Assembly (NCBI GenBank): GCA_964466455.1
Contig: CAYXNL010000001.1
Coordinates: 19,931 to 83,930 of the forward strand
Reading direction: 5' to 3'
Length of the DNA: 64,000 bases
From: S010-25 sp964466455
GTDB lineage: Bacteria > Pseudomonadota > Gammaproteobacteria > SZUA-229
Each line of letters opens with the position of its first letter. The first letter of the stretch is position 1. The position numbers and the translations under genes were made by a program. The notes below the pieces were generated by a model. It did no database searches and was not told the DNA's origin. It saw only the letters and a program-made list of their open reading frames with translations. Shown piece after piece: positions 42,936-51,621 of the stretch.

Positions 42936-43931
42936 ATGGAACTTGTCTGTCCCGCTGGTAATTTACCCTCACTAAAAGCAGCCGTAAATAATGGTGCGGA
43001 TGCGGTTTATCTTGGTTTTAAAGATGATACCAATGCGCGTCATTTCGCCGGTTTGAATTTTAATGAAGCCCGTTTACGCGAAGGTATTCGTTATGCGCAC
43101 GGTCATGGAACAAAAGTTTTTGTTGCGATTAATACCTATCCACAGCCGTCAGGCTGGACACGTTGGCAGCAGGCGGTTGACCATGCGGGTGAATTAAATG
43201 TTGATGCCCTGATCCTGGCTGACATCGGGGTAATGGATTATGCGCTCAATCGCTGGCCAGAATTACGTTTACACCTTTCCGTACAGGGCTCGGCGACCAA
43301 TGCGGAGTCAATAAAATTTTACCAGCAGCGCTTCGGTATCCGACGTGTGGTACTGCCTCGCGTACTATCGGTCAAACAGGTAAGACAGGTTGCGAAACAA
43401 AGTCCGGTACCGATTGAAGTTTTTGGTTTTGGTAGTTTATGTGTGATGGTGGAAGGGCGTTGTCTTCTGTCTTCGTATGCTACGGGTCTGTCGCCTAATA
43501 CCTTTGGTGCCTGTTCTCCGGCCAGTGCAGTTAGCTGGATTGAAACTGAGCAGGGGATGGAAACAAGGCTTAATAATGTTCTGATTGACCGTTTTGAAGA
43601 AGGTGAATCGGCCGGTTATCCAACGTTGTGCAAAGGTCGTTTTAATGTCAGTGGGAAGATCGGTTACGCCATGGAGGAACCGACCTCGTTGAATACGCTT
43701 GCGTTATTACCGGAACTGGCAGAAATGGGTGTGGCAGCAATCAAAATTGAAGGTCGCCAGCGTAGCCCGGCATACGTTGAACAGGTAACAAAGGTATGGC
43801 GCGAAGCGATTGACAGCGCTCTGAATCATCCTGACAGTTATGCGCCGCAGCAATCATGGTTGTCTGTTTTGCAAAAAGTATCGGAAGGTTCGCAGACAAC
43901 ACTGGGCGCTTATAATCGTCCGTGGCAATAA
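42936..43931 (+). CDS. ubiU: O2-independent ubiquinone hydroxylation protein UbiU
   Basis: A U32-family protein that, with UbiV, hydroxylates the ubiquinone ring without oxygen (prephenate as likely oxygen donor). The 331 aa equal E. coli YhbU/UbiU in length. It starts MELVCPAGNLPSLKAAVNNGADAVYLGFKDDTNARHFAGLNF, and holds the four cysteines that bind a 4Fe-4S cluster (GSLCVMVEGRCLLSSYATG, GACSPAS, PTLCKGRF). The ATG at 42936 was chosen over the GTG two codons upstream. It lies 10 bp after the YhcC-like gene and 41 bp before ubiV. Confidence 0.94.
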   Translation: MELVCPAGNLPSLKAAVNNGADAVYLGFKDDTNARHFAGLNFNEARLREGIRYAHGHGTKVFVAINTYPQPSGWTRWQQAVDHAGELNVDALILADIGVMDYALNRWPELRLHLSVQGSATNAESIKFYQQRFGIRRVVLPRVLSVKQVRQVAKQSPVPIEVFGFGSLCVMVEGRCLLSSYATGLSPNTFGACSPASAVSWIETEQGMETRLNNVLIDRFEEGESAGYPTLCKGRFNVSGKIGYAMEEPTSLNTLALLPELAEMGVAAIKIEGRQRSPAYVEQVTKVWREAIDSALNHPDSYAPQQSWLSVLQKVSEGSQTTLGAYNRPWQ

Positions 43932-43972
43932 ATTTGTATTAATTAAAAAACGATAGAAACTAAATAGTAACG

Positions 43973-44914
43973 ATGGATACCTCTCCCACTGAGTTTTACC
44001 CCAGGTTATCACTTGGCCCGATTTTATATTTCTGGACACGTGAAAAAGTATTTAGCTTTTATGAAGGCATTGCAAACACCCCGGTTGATATTGTCTATCT
44101 GGGAGAGACGGTCTGTTCAAAGCGACGCCAGCTTAAAGGTGAGGACTGGCTTGAACTGGCGCAAATGTTACAACAGGCAGGTAAGGAAGTCGTGCTGTCA
44201 ACAATGACCCTGCTTGAAGCGGATTCAGAATTAAAAGCATTACGACGAATTTGTGAAAATACCGACTATATTATTGAAGCCAATGATATGTCTGCGGTGC
44301 AATTATTATCACAAAAATTTCACAACGATGGGACAGGATTTGTAACCGGCCCGGCAATTAATATCTATAATTCCCAGACACTTTCCGTGATGGTCGATTC
44401 CGGTCTGAAACGTTGGGCGCTACCGTTTGAATTATCACGCGAAACCTTCCGAGCGCTGCACGAAAATCGTCCACAGGGAACTGAATCAGAAATTTTTGTC
44501 TATGGCAGATTGCCCCTGGCCTATTCGGCAAGATGTTTTACCGCCAGGGCGCATAACCTGACAAAGGATGACTGTCAGTTCCGCTGTCTTGATGATGAAA
44601 ATGGATTATTAATGAAAACGCGTGAGGATGAATCCTTCCTGATATTAAATGGTATTCAGACTCAGTCAGCAAAAACCAGTAACCTGATTGCCGCAACAGA
44701 TGATTTAAAAAAACTGGAGGTTGACGTGCTTCGAATCAGCCCGCAGTCGCATCATACAGAGCAGGTTATTCAGCTATTTCATGACTGCATTCATGGAAAG
44801 CAGTCAGTAAGCGATGCCGGGTCTGCAATACAACAATATTTACTAACTGGTAGCTGTGATGGTTACTGGCACGGCCAGGCGGGCATGGTCGATCAAAACG
44901 AGCGTATACAATGA
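43973..44914 (+). CDS. ubiV: O2-independent ubiquinone hydroxylation protein UbiV
   Basis: The partner of UbiU, with its own 4Fe-4S site. The 313 aa include LSLGPILYFWTREKVFSFYEGIANTPVDIVYLGETVCSKRRQLKGEDW and the Cys set YSARCFTARAHNLTKDDCQFRCLD. Its stop overlaps the start of the TauD-like gene by 4 bp. Together with UbiT (45887-46387, opposite strand) the three genes for anaerobic ubiquinone synthesis are present within 4 kb. Confidence 0.93.
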   Translation: MDTSPTEFYPRLSLGPILYFWTREKVFSFYEGIANTPVDIVYLGETVCSKRRQLKGEDWLELAQMLQQAGKEVVLSTMTLLEADSELKALRRICENTDYIIEANDMSAVQLLSQKFHNDGTGFVTGPAINIYNSQTLSVMVDSGLKRWALPFELSRETFRALHENRPQGTESEIFVYGRLPLAYSARCFTARAHNLTKDDCQFRCLDDENGLLMKTREDESFLILNGIQTQSAKTSNLIAATDDLKKLEVDVLRISPQSHHTEQVIQLFHDCIHGKQSVSDAGSAIQQYLLTGSCDGYWHGQAGMVDQNERIQ

Positions 44915-45834
44915 CATTTTCAGCACAGACAAATAATCAGATGAATAAAAAATTTGAACAGGGTAGTCCCTTTGATCCAGATAACGAAGCGGCCTATCAT
45001 GTCTGGCTGGAAAACAAACTGGATAATTACCCGCAGGATGTTGGCGATATTATTGTTGAGGTTAATGATCCGAGAAATTTAACGGATAGCGAATTCAGCG
45101 CAATTCAGGGTCTTCTCAGAAAAACGAATATGGCCGTTTATGCCGGTAAGACAGGTGATGATCCTGACAAGGATATTCCGGATAAACTGGCCAGACAGTT
45201 CGGTCTGACTACGCCAGATGATAACATGGGTGCCGATGATGGCATAACGGCGCTGCGGGTAGTGGGGGATGACTGGCGCGGAGAGTATATTCCCTATACA
45301 AACCGTTTGATACACTGGCATACAGATGGTTATTATAATTTACTGGATTTTCAAATTCAGGCATTGTTATTACATTGTGTGTCACCGGCAGCCAGTGGAG
45401 GTGAAAACGCCCTACTGGATCAGGAAATGGCCTATATCCGTTTACGGCAGAAGAATCCGGATTATATTCGTGCACTGATGGCAACGGATGTGATGATGAT
45501 TCCGGAAAATATAAATGAAAAAGGAGAAATGATTCGCCCGGATCGCTTTGGCCCGGTTTTTTCTATTCTCGCCGATGGTAACCTGCATATGCGCTATACC
45601 GCACGCAGGCGAAATATTGTCTGGAAGCAGGATCCCGTTGTGCAGGAAGCCGTGGCATTGCTGGAGCAGTTTCTGGGTTCGGATTCACCCTATGTCTATC
45701 GTGCAACCCTACAGTCCGGGCAGGGCTTAATCAGTAATAATGTGTTGCATGATCGTTCAGCATTTAATGAAGATGATGCACATAAACGTCTGATATATCG
45801 AATGCGTTATTGCGTGCGTATACAAGATACCTGA
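44911..45834 (+). CDS. TauD/TfdA-family Fe(II)/2-oxoglutarate dioxygenase
   Basis: A 307-aa protein with the double-stranded beta-helix and the metal triad: HWHTDGYYN (H-x-D) and NNVLHDRSAFNEDDAHKRLIYRMRY, with the distal His and an Arg for 2-oxoglutarate. It would need O2, yet its start overlaps the stop of ubiV, which acts without O2. The substrate is unknown; TauD relatives attack taurine, 2,4-D or carnitine precursors. A second ATG at 44941 could be the true start. Confidence 0.8.
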   Translation: MTFSAQTNNQMNKKFEQGSPFDPDNEAAYHVWLENKLDNYPQDVGDIIVEVNDPRNLTDSEFSAIQGLLRKTNMAVYAGKTGDDPDKDIPDKLARQFGLTTPDDNMGADDGITALRVVGDDWRGEYIPYTNRLIHWHTDGYYNLLDFQIQALLLHCVSPAASGGENALLDQEMAYIRLRQKNPDYIRALMATDVMMIPENINEKGEMIRPDRFGPVFSILADGNLHMRYTARRRNIVWKQDPVVQEAVALLEQFLGSDSPYVYRATLQSGQGLISNNVLHDRSAFNEDDAHKRLIYRMRYCVRIQDT

Positions 45835-45886
45835 TTCCCTGTTCTCAGGGACACCGGGAACGTGGCTTGTGGTTAGAGCGCCTGGT

Positions 45887-46387
45887 TTATTTGCGGACAA
45901 AGAGCTTCTTATAGACGGGTAAACTTTTTTTCAGTAGTTTTTCCAGATAAGCGGGTACTTTGTGCGAGTCCATATCCATGCCATCAAGAAAGTTTTTAAC
46001 ATAGAGACCCAGTTCCGTATCGCCCTGCATATGCAGACGCCGACTGAAAAACAGAGTGTCGGTATCTTCTTCACGACTGGCCAGTAACAGGTAATTGTAG
46101 ATTGTACCGCGTAATATAAGGTCGGCTGCCGATTTGTTGCCGGCAGCGACTAATTTGCTGTTGCGTAGTGTAAAGCAGTATTCAATGCTGGCATCTTCAA
46201 CCAGGATGTGAATAATTTTTCCATCCAGAAAATCCAGTTCACCCTCTTCTATATCCTGCTTAAAAAGCCGGTTGAGTGTGGTTAGCAGAATTTTATTATG
46301 CACAAAGGCGGGCAGTATTTTTAATGGCAGCATAAGTGGGGCTGGCATTAGCGGGTTCTGTGAACGGGTTTTAGTTGGTATCTGCAT
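45887..46387 (-). CDS. ubiT: Ubiquinone biosynthesis lipid carrier UbiT (SCP2 domain)
   Basis: A 166-aa SCP2-domain protein homologous to E. coli YhbT/UbiT, which binds ubiquinone intermediates for the anaerobic pathway. Visible: LFKQDIEEGELDFLDGKIIHILVEDASIEYCFTLRNSKLV, then DLILRGTIYNYLLLASREEDTDTLFFSRRLHMQGDTELGLYVKNFLDGMD. Closeness to ubiUV supports this over other SCP2 proteins such as UbiJ. It is convergent with the TauD-like gene. Confidence 0.88.
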   Translation of the reverse strand: MQIPTKTRSQNPLMPAPLMLPLKILPAFVHNKILLTTLNRLFKQDIEEGELDFLDGKIIHILVEDASIEYCFTLRNSKLVAAGNKSAADLILRGTIYNYLLLASREEDTDTLFFSRRLHMQGDTELGLYVKNFLDGMDMDSHKVPAYLEKLLKKSLPVYKKLFVRK

Positions 46388-46400
46388 GGTTTATTCTCTA

Positions 46401-46970
46401 TTACGGTTTTATTTGCTGTAACCAGTATTCGTGTATTCGTGTATCGTCTGTTAACTCGGGGTGAAAGGATAAAGCCATATGTTTGCCCCTGGCTATCATA
46501 ACTGCTTTTCCATCGACCGTAGCCAGTACTTTTATCTCGGCTGACATTTCTTCAATACCGGGTGCTCGAATAAAAGGCGCTGCAAAAGGAGTGCTATCAA
46601 AGGTCAGCGTTATCCCGGTAGTAAAACTGTGTAGCTGACGACCATAATAATTTCGCAATGCCTTAAAAGGCATTAGCGCTAATGGTTTAACCCTGTCGTC
46701 ATCAACCTGCGTTGCCATCATAATCATACCAGCACAGACTCCCATTACCGGGTGATTTTCAGCAAAGTTTTTTATCACATCATAAAAACCATATTGCTGT
46801 ATCAACAGGCTGATGGTTGTGGATTCCCCGCCGGGAATAATCAGTGCGCTACAACCTTCAAGCTCACCCGGCTGGCGGATCAGACGACCCGGTACGTGCA
46901 GTGACTGTAGACTATCCATGTGTTTTTGGTAAGCCCCCTGCAAGGCCAGTATACCAACGGGTTTATTCAT
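46401..46970 (-). CDS. pdxT: Pyridoxal 5'-phosphate synthase glutaminase PdxT
   Basis: Hydrolyses glutamine to give ammonia to PdxS. The 189-aa class I amidotransferase begins GILALQGAYQKHMDSL and contains IIPGGESTTISLL, the nucleophile in VMGVCAGMIMMA and the His-Glu pair in LSFHPELTDD. It lies 20 bp after pdxS on the same strand. The triad is complete. Confidence 0.94.
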   Translation of the reverse strand: MNKPVGILALQGAYQKHMDSLQSLHVPGRLIRQPGELEGCSALIIPGGESTTISLLIQQYGFYDVIKNFAENHPVMGVCAGMIMMATQVDDDRVKPLALMPFKALRNYYGRQLHSFTTGITLTFDSTPFAAPFIRAPGIEEMSAEIKVLATVDGKAVMIARGKHMALSFHPELTDDTRIHEYWLQQIKP

Positions 46971-46990
46971 ACATAAACAGTTTGTATTTT

Positions 46991-47881
46991 TTACCAGCCC
47001 CGAGTAGCCATGCGTTCATTCTCCGGGATATCTGCCATTTCCAAACCTTTCATACCGGCCTGTAAATTACGGCTAACATCAAGCAGGATTGCCGGATCAT
47101 CATAATGGGTGGTTGCCTTAACAATAGCGGCAGCGCGGGCGGCCGGATCATCTGACTTGAAGATACCAGAGCCGACAAAAACAGCCTCTGCGCCTAGCTG
47201 GCGAACCAGCGCCGCATCGGCTGGTGTGGCAATACCACCGGCAGAAAAATTGGGTACAGGTAACCGGCCGTGTTGGGCAACATAACAGACCAGATCATAG
47301 GGCGCGCCATGTTCTTTTGCGACAGACATTAACTGGTCGTTTCCCAGTGTTGTCAGACGTTTCATTTCGTTTTGCAGGCTACGCATGTGGCGTACGGCTT
47401 CAACAATATTGCCACTACCGGCCTCGCCCTTGGTGCGTATCATGGCGGCGCCTTCACCGATACGCCTTAGCGCCTCACCCAGGTTGGTAGCACCACAAAC
47501 GAAGGGAATGCTAAAGTCGTGTTTGTAGATATGATTATTTTCATCTGCCGGTGTCAGAACTTCAGATTCGTCAATAAAATCAACGTCTAGTGCCTGTAAT
47601 ATCTGTGCTTCGGCAAAATGTCCGATACGGCATTTTGCCATGACTGGAATGGAAACAATCTGCTTAATTTCCTCAATCATTTTTGGGTTTGACATCCGTG
47701 CGACACCACCATCGCGCCGGATATCAGCAGGGATCCGTTCCAGCGCCATGACTGCACAGGCTCCTGCCTGTTCCGCAATTTGTGCCTGTTCAGCATTGGT
47801 GACATCCATGATAGCGCCACCTTTTAACATTTCTGCCAGACCTGTTTTTACATTGCTAGTTGTTTTATTTGTATCATTCAT
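46991..47881 (-). CDS. pdxS: Pyridoxal 5'-phosphate synthase PdxS
   Basis: Makes PLP directly from ribose 5-phosphate, glyceraldehyde 3-phosphate and ammonia. The 296-aa TIM barrel has GLAEMLKGGAIMDVTNAEQAQIAEQAGACAVMALERIPADIRRDGGVARMSNPKMIEEI, with the catalytic Lys in MAKCRIGHF, and VCGATNLGEALRRIGEGAAMIRTKGE. This DXP-independent route is uncommon in gammaproteobacteria, most of which use PdxA/PdxJ. A 15-bp tandem repeat lies just upstream. Confidence 0.96.
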   Translation of the reverse strand: MNDTNKTTSNVKTGLAEMLKGGAIMDVTNAEQAQIAEQAGACAVMALERIPADIRRDGGVARMSNPKMIEEIKQIVSIPVMAKCRIGHFAEAQILQALDVDFIDESEVLTPADENNHIYKHDFSIPFVCGATNLGEALRRIGEGAAMIRTKGEAGSGNIVEAVRHMRSLQNEMKRLTTLGNDQLMSVAKEHGAPYDLVCYVAQHGRLPVPNFSAGGIATPADAALVRQLGAEAVFVGSGIFKSDDPAARAAAIVKATTHYDDPAILLDVSRNLQAGMKGLEMADIPENERMATRGW

Positions 47882-47885
47882 ATAG

Positions 47886-47928
47886 TTATATTGAAATTGG
47901 TTATATTGAAATTGGTTATATTAAAATT
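47886..47928. repeat. 15-bp tandem repeat upstream of pdxS
   Basis: TTATATTGAAATTGG twice (47886-47900, 47901-47915) followed by a degenerate third copy TTATATTAAAATTTT. It sits in the pdxS leader or promoter, where changes in copy number could affect expression. Confidence 0.7.
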
Positions 47929-47978
47929 TTTATTATCATCATTGCTACCACAGAAAAACAGAGCGTTTGCCGATGGCT

Positions 47979-48983
47979 TTAGCCGCCTGTCATACTCATC
48001 AGACGCACTACCTGCTGCGGTTTTTGATTAAATTCATGTTTTTCCGGTTTGAGTCGTATGGCATTGATTAGTACGGTTTTTAATTCCTTATCGCTAATGC
48101 CCTGCCGTAATAGCGGGCGTAGTTCGATTCTATCATTTTGTCCAAGGCACAGGTATAAAGTTCCATCAACAGATAAGCGTACCCGGTTACAGGTTTCGCA
48201 GAAATGCTGGGAGATAGGAGTGATGAAGCCGATACGCAGGTGAGTGTTTTTTACCTGTACGTAGCGTGCTGGACCACCCCCCGGCATCACCCCGGGGATA
48301 AAATCAAAACGTTTAGCCAGTTGTTGTTTGACACCGTGCAAATTAATATAGTGTTTACTGGCCTCATCAGCAGTTGTGCCCATTGGCATGGTTTCAATAA
48401 ATCGCAGGGTAAAGTCGTGCTGAAGACAGAATTCTACCATATCTTCAAACTCATCATCATTAACCCCGCGCATGGCTACCATATTAATTTTGATGGGAGT
48501 GAATCCGGCTGCTTTTGCTGCAAGCAAACCATCGATTACCGGCTGTAGCTCACCACCGGTAATGGCTTTGAAACGTTTGGGTTTCAGGGTATCCAGGCTG
48601 ACATTAATGCGGGAAATACCAGCTTGCCGTAAGGTATCCGCCTGTTTGTCGAGTAATACGGCATTGGTACTGAGGGATAAATCCTGTACGCCGGGCAGGG
48701 TGGTCAGCTTACGGGATAGTTTATCCAGATTCTTTCTGACCAGTGGTTCTCCACCCGTTAGACGAATACGCGATACACCCAGTTCGGAGAAAGCTTTTAT
48801 TACCCGCTGAATTTCATCAAAAGTGAGCCAGTGTTCGGCCTGTTCAAAGTTTTTAAACCCTTTGGGCATACAGTAGAAGCAACGTAGATTGCATTTGTCA
48901 GTAACCGACAGGCGCAAATACTCGATACGTCGGCCAAAAGGGTCGATAAGGGCTGTTTGTTTTTGCTGCGTTTGAGTATCCAT
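47979..48983 (-). CDS. moaA: GTP 3',8-cyclase MoaA
   Basis: A radical SAM enzyme that, with MoaC, converts GTP to cyclic pyranopterin phosphate, the first step of molybdenum cofactor synthesis. The 334 aa have the N-terminal cluster CNLRCFYCMPKGF, the GGEPLVRKNL motif, and the C-terminal cluster FCETCNRVRLSVDGTLYLCLG. The terminal GG of MoaA is present as MSMTGG. An FNR-like site lies 150 bp upstream (49132-49145), and the nitrate reductase-like cluster follows upstream on the same strand. MoaC is not in the window. Confidence 0.95.
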   Translation of the reverse strand: MDTQTQQKQTALIDPFGRRIEYLRLSVTDKCNLRCFYCMPKGFKNFEQAEHWLTFDEIQRVIKAFSELGVSRIRLTGGEPLVRKNLDKLSRKLTTLPGVQDLSLSTNAVLLDKQADTLRQAGISRINVSLDTLKPKRFKAITGGELQPVIDGLLAAKAAGFTPIKINMVAMRGVNDDEFEDMVEFCLQHDFTLRFIETMPMGTTADEASKHYINLHGVKQQLAKRFDFIPGVMPGGGPARYVQVKNTHLRIGFITPISQHFCETCNRVRLSVDGTLYLCLGQNDRIELRPLLRQGISDKELKTVLINAIRLKPEKHEFNQKPQQVVRLMSMTGG

Positions 48984-49021
48984 TTGAGTATTTGAATATA
49001 AAAGTCAGTTTGTAATATATT

Positions 49022-49123
49022 CCAGGAGCCTGTCCAAGAATAGGGTGCCTACTGCGGAAAAGTGGAATATGCCTCAAATCCACTTCCCCTCGCAACGACA
49101 CCTATTCTCGGACAGATTCCTGG
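49022..49123. repeat. Nested palindromic element upstream of moaA
   Basis: CCAGGAGCCTGTCCAAGAAT is mirrored by the right end ATTCTCGGACAGATTCCTGG, and an inner arm AAGTGGA (49060-49066) pairs with TCCACTT (49079-49085). The whole can fold into a long hairpin with few mismatches. It looks like a mobile repeat rather than a molybdenum cofactor riboswitch. Confidence 0.55.
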
Positions 49124-49131
49124 CGATTGAT

Positions 49132-49145
49132 ATGACCTACATCAA
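49132..49145 (-). promoter_or_regulatory. FNR-like box upstream of moaA
   Basis: On the minus strand TTGATGTAGGTCAT matches TTGATNNNNATCAA at 8 of 10 positions. It lies about 150 bp before the moaA ATG and downstream of the napF-like gene. E. coli moaA is also an FNR target. No good -10 box is seen at the expected distance, and the palindromic element lies between box and gene. Confidence 0.4.
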
Positions 49146-49188
49146 ACCAGCATGACCTGCTGTAATGGGGGTGCCTGTGGATTCATTT

Positions 49189-49998
49189 TTAGCCTCTCTG
49201 GATAGATGAAATAGTAATGGCTTTCGGGTCAACAATACAGCTTTCTCGACATAAACCGCAACCACAGCAAAGACAGGGGTTAATAACCGGTCTGAACCCG
49301 TCCTGCGTTAAGGCACCGGTTATCGGACAACTGTCAAAGCAGGCACCACATTCCGGTCCGCTGTAGGGTAGACAGCTCTGTTCATTAATTCTTACTCTGG
49401 CCAGTTCCGGTAATAGCCTGGTTGCTGTTATATCTTCATCTACAGTATGATTGGTGCCGGCTGTTGTTTCAGACGTGCTCTTGTCCGTCTTTAGATTGTC
49501 TGNNNNNNNNNNNNNNNNNNNNNNNNNNNNNNNNNNNNNNNNNNNNNNNNNNNNNNNNNNNNNNNNNNNNNNNNNNNNNNNNNNNNNNNNNNNNNNNNNN
49601 NNTGTCTTTAGATCGTCTGTCTTTAGATCATTTATCTTTAAATCGCTATCATCTGTTGCAGGTGGAAATACCAGTGCTTTTACCTCACAGACCGTTACAC
49701 AGGGCCAGCCTTCACACAAATGACAGCCATGATTAAGTAGATCCAGTGCCGGGGTCCCAGCAAATTTTGTGCCGATCCGTGCAGGTAGAGGGAAAATAAC
49801 ATGGTGCGGGCAGGCATCAATACAGGCATTACAGCGGCTACAGGTTAGCAAAAATTCGAGTTCATTAATCGCAAATGGCGGACGAATCCAGCGTGATGCC
49901 TGTTTGTTTATCCGCGAATCGACTGCTTTGACAACCGTTTTACCGCTTTTACTAATCGCTGAGCGGAAAAAGTTTCTTCTATCCATTGTTTTTTGCAT
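49189..49998 (-). CDS. NapF-like ferredoxin with an unresolved repeat linker
   Basis: A protein of about 270 aa or shorter (a 100-N gap lies inside) with a Tat-like N-terminus (MDRRNFFRSAISKSGKT) and four 4Fe-4S motifs: CSRCNACIDACPHHVIFP, CHLCEGWPCVTVCEVKAL, CGACFDSCPITGAL and CLCCGCGLCRESCIVDPKAI, typical of NapF. The middle is a DLKTD repeat linker coded by a 15-bp tandem unit. Joining the flanks with a 2-bp overlap keeps phase and frame, so the gap is best read as a collapsed repeat with unknown copy number. It is last in the nitrate reductase-like operon. Confidence 0.75.
   Translation of the reverse strand: MQKTMDRRNFFRSAISKSGKTVVKAVDSRINKQASRWIRPPFAINELEFLLTCSRCNACIDACPHHVIFPLPARIGTKFAGTPALDLLNHGCHLCEGWPCVTVCEVKALVFPPATDDSDLKINDLKTDDLKTXXXXXXXXXXXXXXXXXXXXXXXXXXXXXXXXXXDNLKTDKSTSETTAGTNHTVDEDITATRLLPELARVRINEQSCLPYSGPECGACFDSCPITGALTQDGFRPVINPCLCCGCGLCRESCIVDPKAITISSIQRG
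49503..49602. other. Assembly gap (100 N) inside a coding tandem repeat
   Basis: Unlike the other two gaps, this one is flanked by the 15-bp unit GATCTAAAGACAGAC (minus strand), not by identical 55-mers. It is a real unresolved repeat within the napF-like gene. Confidence 0.85.
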
Positions 49999-50062
49999 TG
50001 TAGGTTGCCGGTTTTTCGTTAGCAGGGTATAAAATCTGTACGCCAGGCGTATAACTTTTATA

Positions 50063-51607
50063 CTACATTCTCATAATCATGGGTTGCATTAACAGCCATA
50101 GGTGAAATCCGCTCATTCCCGCAGAAAAAATCAACATAGGCAATAAAGTTGTTATGGTAACGGTTCGATTGTGTATCAGAAGCTGGCTGCGATAACGAAG
50201 TATCTGCACGGCCAGCAGGAAACCGGCAACGATTAAGCCCGCCTGAATGGCATGTAATATTTCCGGTGAAATCAGCATACTAAGCATACGTTGATGCATC
50301 TCGGCCATTGTTAGTGGCAGGGTACCGCTGCCGAATGGGTTTTGTATTACCCCGACAATACCACTGCTTTCACGCACCAGATGGCTCAGGTTATGGGCAA
50401 TATGATAAGCAAAGGCGAGTGGCAGGCAGACGAAGGCGAGAGTGGTAAATACGCGTCGGTATTCCAGTGCGGTACGGCTCAGGTACCTGGTGATGGCAGC
50501 AATAATGGCATATGCACTGGTAACAGCTATCAGGTAGACGATAAGGCCGATACTGAAGCTCCACAGTAACTGACCCGAATCACCAATCATACGAGCAAGC
50601 TGGCTGATGTCCCGTTCCCAGAATGGCATCATGGTAATGCCGTGAAAGCCGGTCAGGGCTAACAAGCCGAGCATAAACCAGGCTTCGTCCCAGTGTGGGC
50701 GGCCATGTTGCAGGGCTTCGGCTCCAACGCGGCGTAACTGCCAGTCGATATTCTGGTGTGGACAGCTCTGGCTACAGTTGCCACAGGAAGTGCAGTAACT
50801 GTTTTGCTGCAAGCGCCCCATTACCAGCCAGGTCGGGCAAGGGTCTATTTCATCATTACCGTGATAGCAGTCCAGAGTCGTGCAATCGGCGCAGGTGGTG
50901 GTGTTGATCGGACGCAGTTCAATGGGAGCCAGTTGAGAATAACAGCCGATGGTACGACCTACCGGACAGAAATAGCGACAGAATGCATTGCGCTCAAATA
51001 CCGCCAGTGAAACGGTGGCTAGTACGATCATCAGCAGAGCCATTAATGCAGTGGCATACGGGTTAGTGGTAATGCCAACACCAAGCTCCAGCCAGGAGAG
51101 ACCGATAAACAGAAATAATGCCGGCCAGATACTGCGTAAAATACGTGGCACACGTAGATTAAGACTGCTGTGTTGTGGTGCGCGCCGCCATAAACGCCGG
51201 TGTACCAGCCATTTTGCCAGTGCATCCCAGGGGCAGATTGCACACCAGGCTGAACCGACAAAAAAGATAGAAATGATAATACCGGTCCACCATATATTCC
51301 AGGTAAATAGCGTAGCAATATTTCGCTCAGGAATTTGTGAACCCGATAATCCGGCAATAATAATCAGCAGAAAAACGGCGGTGATTATTAGTCGTAACGA
51401 GAGTAATGGCCAGTGGTGTGTGGTCATACGATGTAGCCAGTGACCAATAAAAGGAATACGACCAACGCGCCAGCGTGGATTCGAAATAGTTCGCTGCCCG
51501 GATGGACTGGGGGTGGGAAATATCAATGCCCACAGTGCGATCAGTAACATCAGTACCAATACGCCTTCTCCCCAGATTACCGGTAGACCGGGGTAGTTCA
51601 TTAACAT
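50063..51607 (-). CDS. Polyferredoxin membrane protein (NapH/NosR-like)
   Basis: A 514-aa membrane protein with about ten hydrophobic segments. It has two C-x-x-x-C-P motifs (AWCAICPWDALAKWL and FCRYFCPVGRTIGCY) of the NapH/NosR/FixG group and two ferredoxin-type clusters (ADCTTLDCYHGNDEIDPCP, CTSCGNCSQSCPHQNIDW). It is longer than NapH and lacks the FMN domain of NosR. It probably moves electrons from quinol to periplasmic partners. It lies 14 bp after the FixH-like gene in the operon. Confidence 0.75.
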   Translation of the reverse strand: MLMNYPGLPVIWGEGVLVLMLLIALWALIFPTPSPSGQRTISNPRWRVGRIPFIGHWLHRMTTHHWPLLSLRLIITAVFLLIIIAGLSGSQIPERNIATLFTWNIWWTGIIISIFFVGSAWCAICPWDALAKWLVHRRLWRRAPQHSSLNLRVPRILRSIWPALFLFIGLSWLELGVGITTNPYATALMALLMIVLATVSLAVFERNAFCRYFCPVGRTIGCYSQLAPIELRPINTTTCADCTTLDCYHGNDEIDPCPTWLVMGRLQQNSYCTSCGNCSQSCPHQNIDWQLRRVGAEALQHGRPHWDEAWFMLGLLALTGFHGITMMPFWERDISQLARMIGDSGQLLWSFSIGLIVYLIAVTSAYAIIAAITRYLSRTALEYRRVFTTLAFVCLPLAFAYHIAHNLSHLVRESSGIVGVIQNPFGSGTLPLTMAEMHQRMLSMLISPEILHAIQAGLIVAGFLLAVQILRYRSQLLIHNRTVTITTLLPMLIFSAGMSGFHLWLLMQPMIMRM

Positions 51608-51621
51608 GATAGAGGCCCCCT

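Noticed and set aside
49022..49123. Molybdenum cofactor riboswitch before moaA
   Set aside because: The structure is a near-perfect long palindrome with one nested arm, unlike the multi-helix Moco motif; a repeat element fits better.
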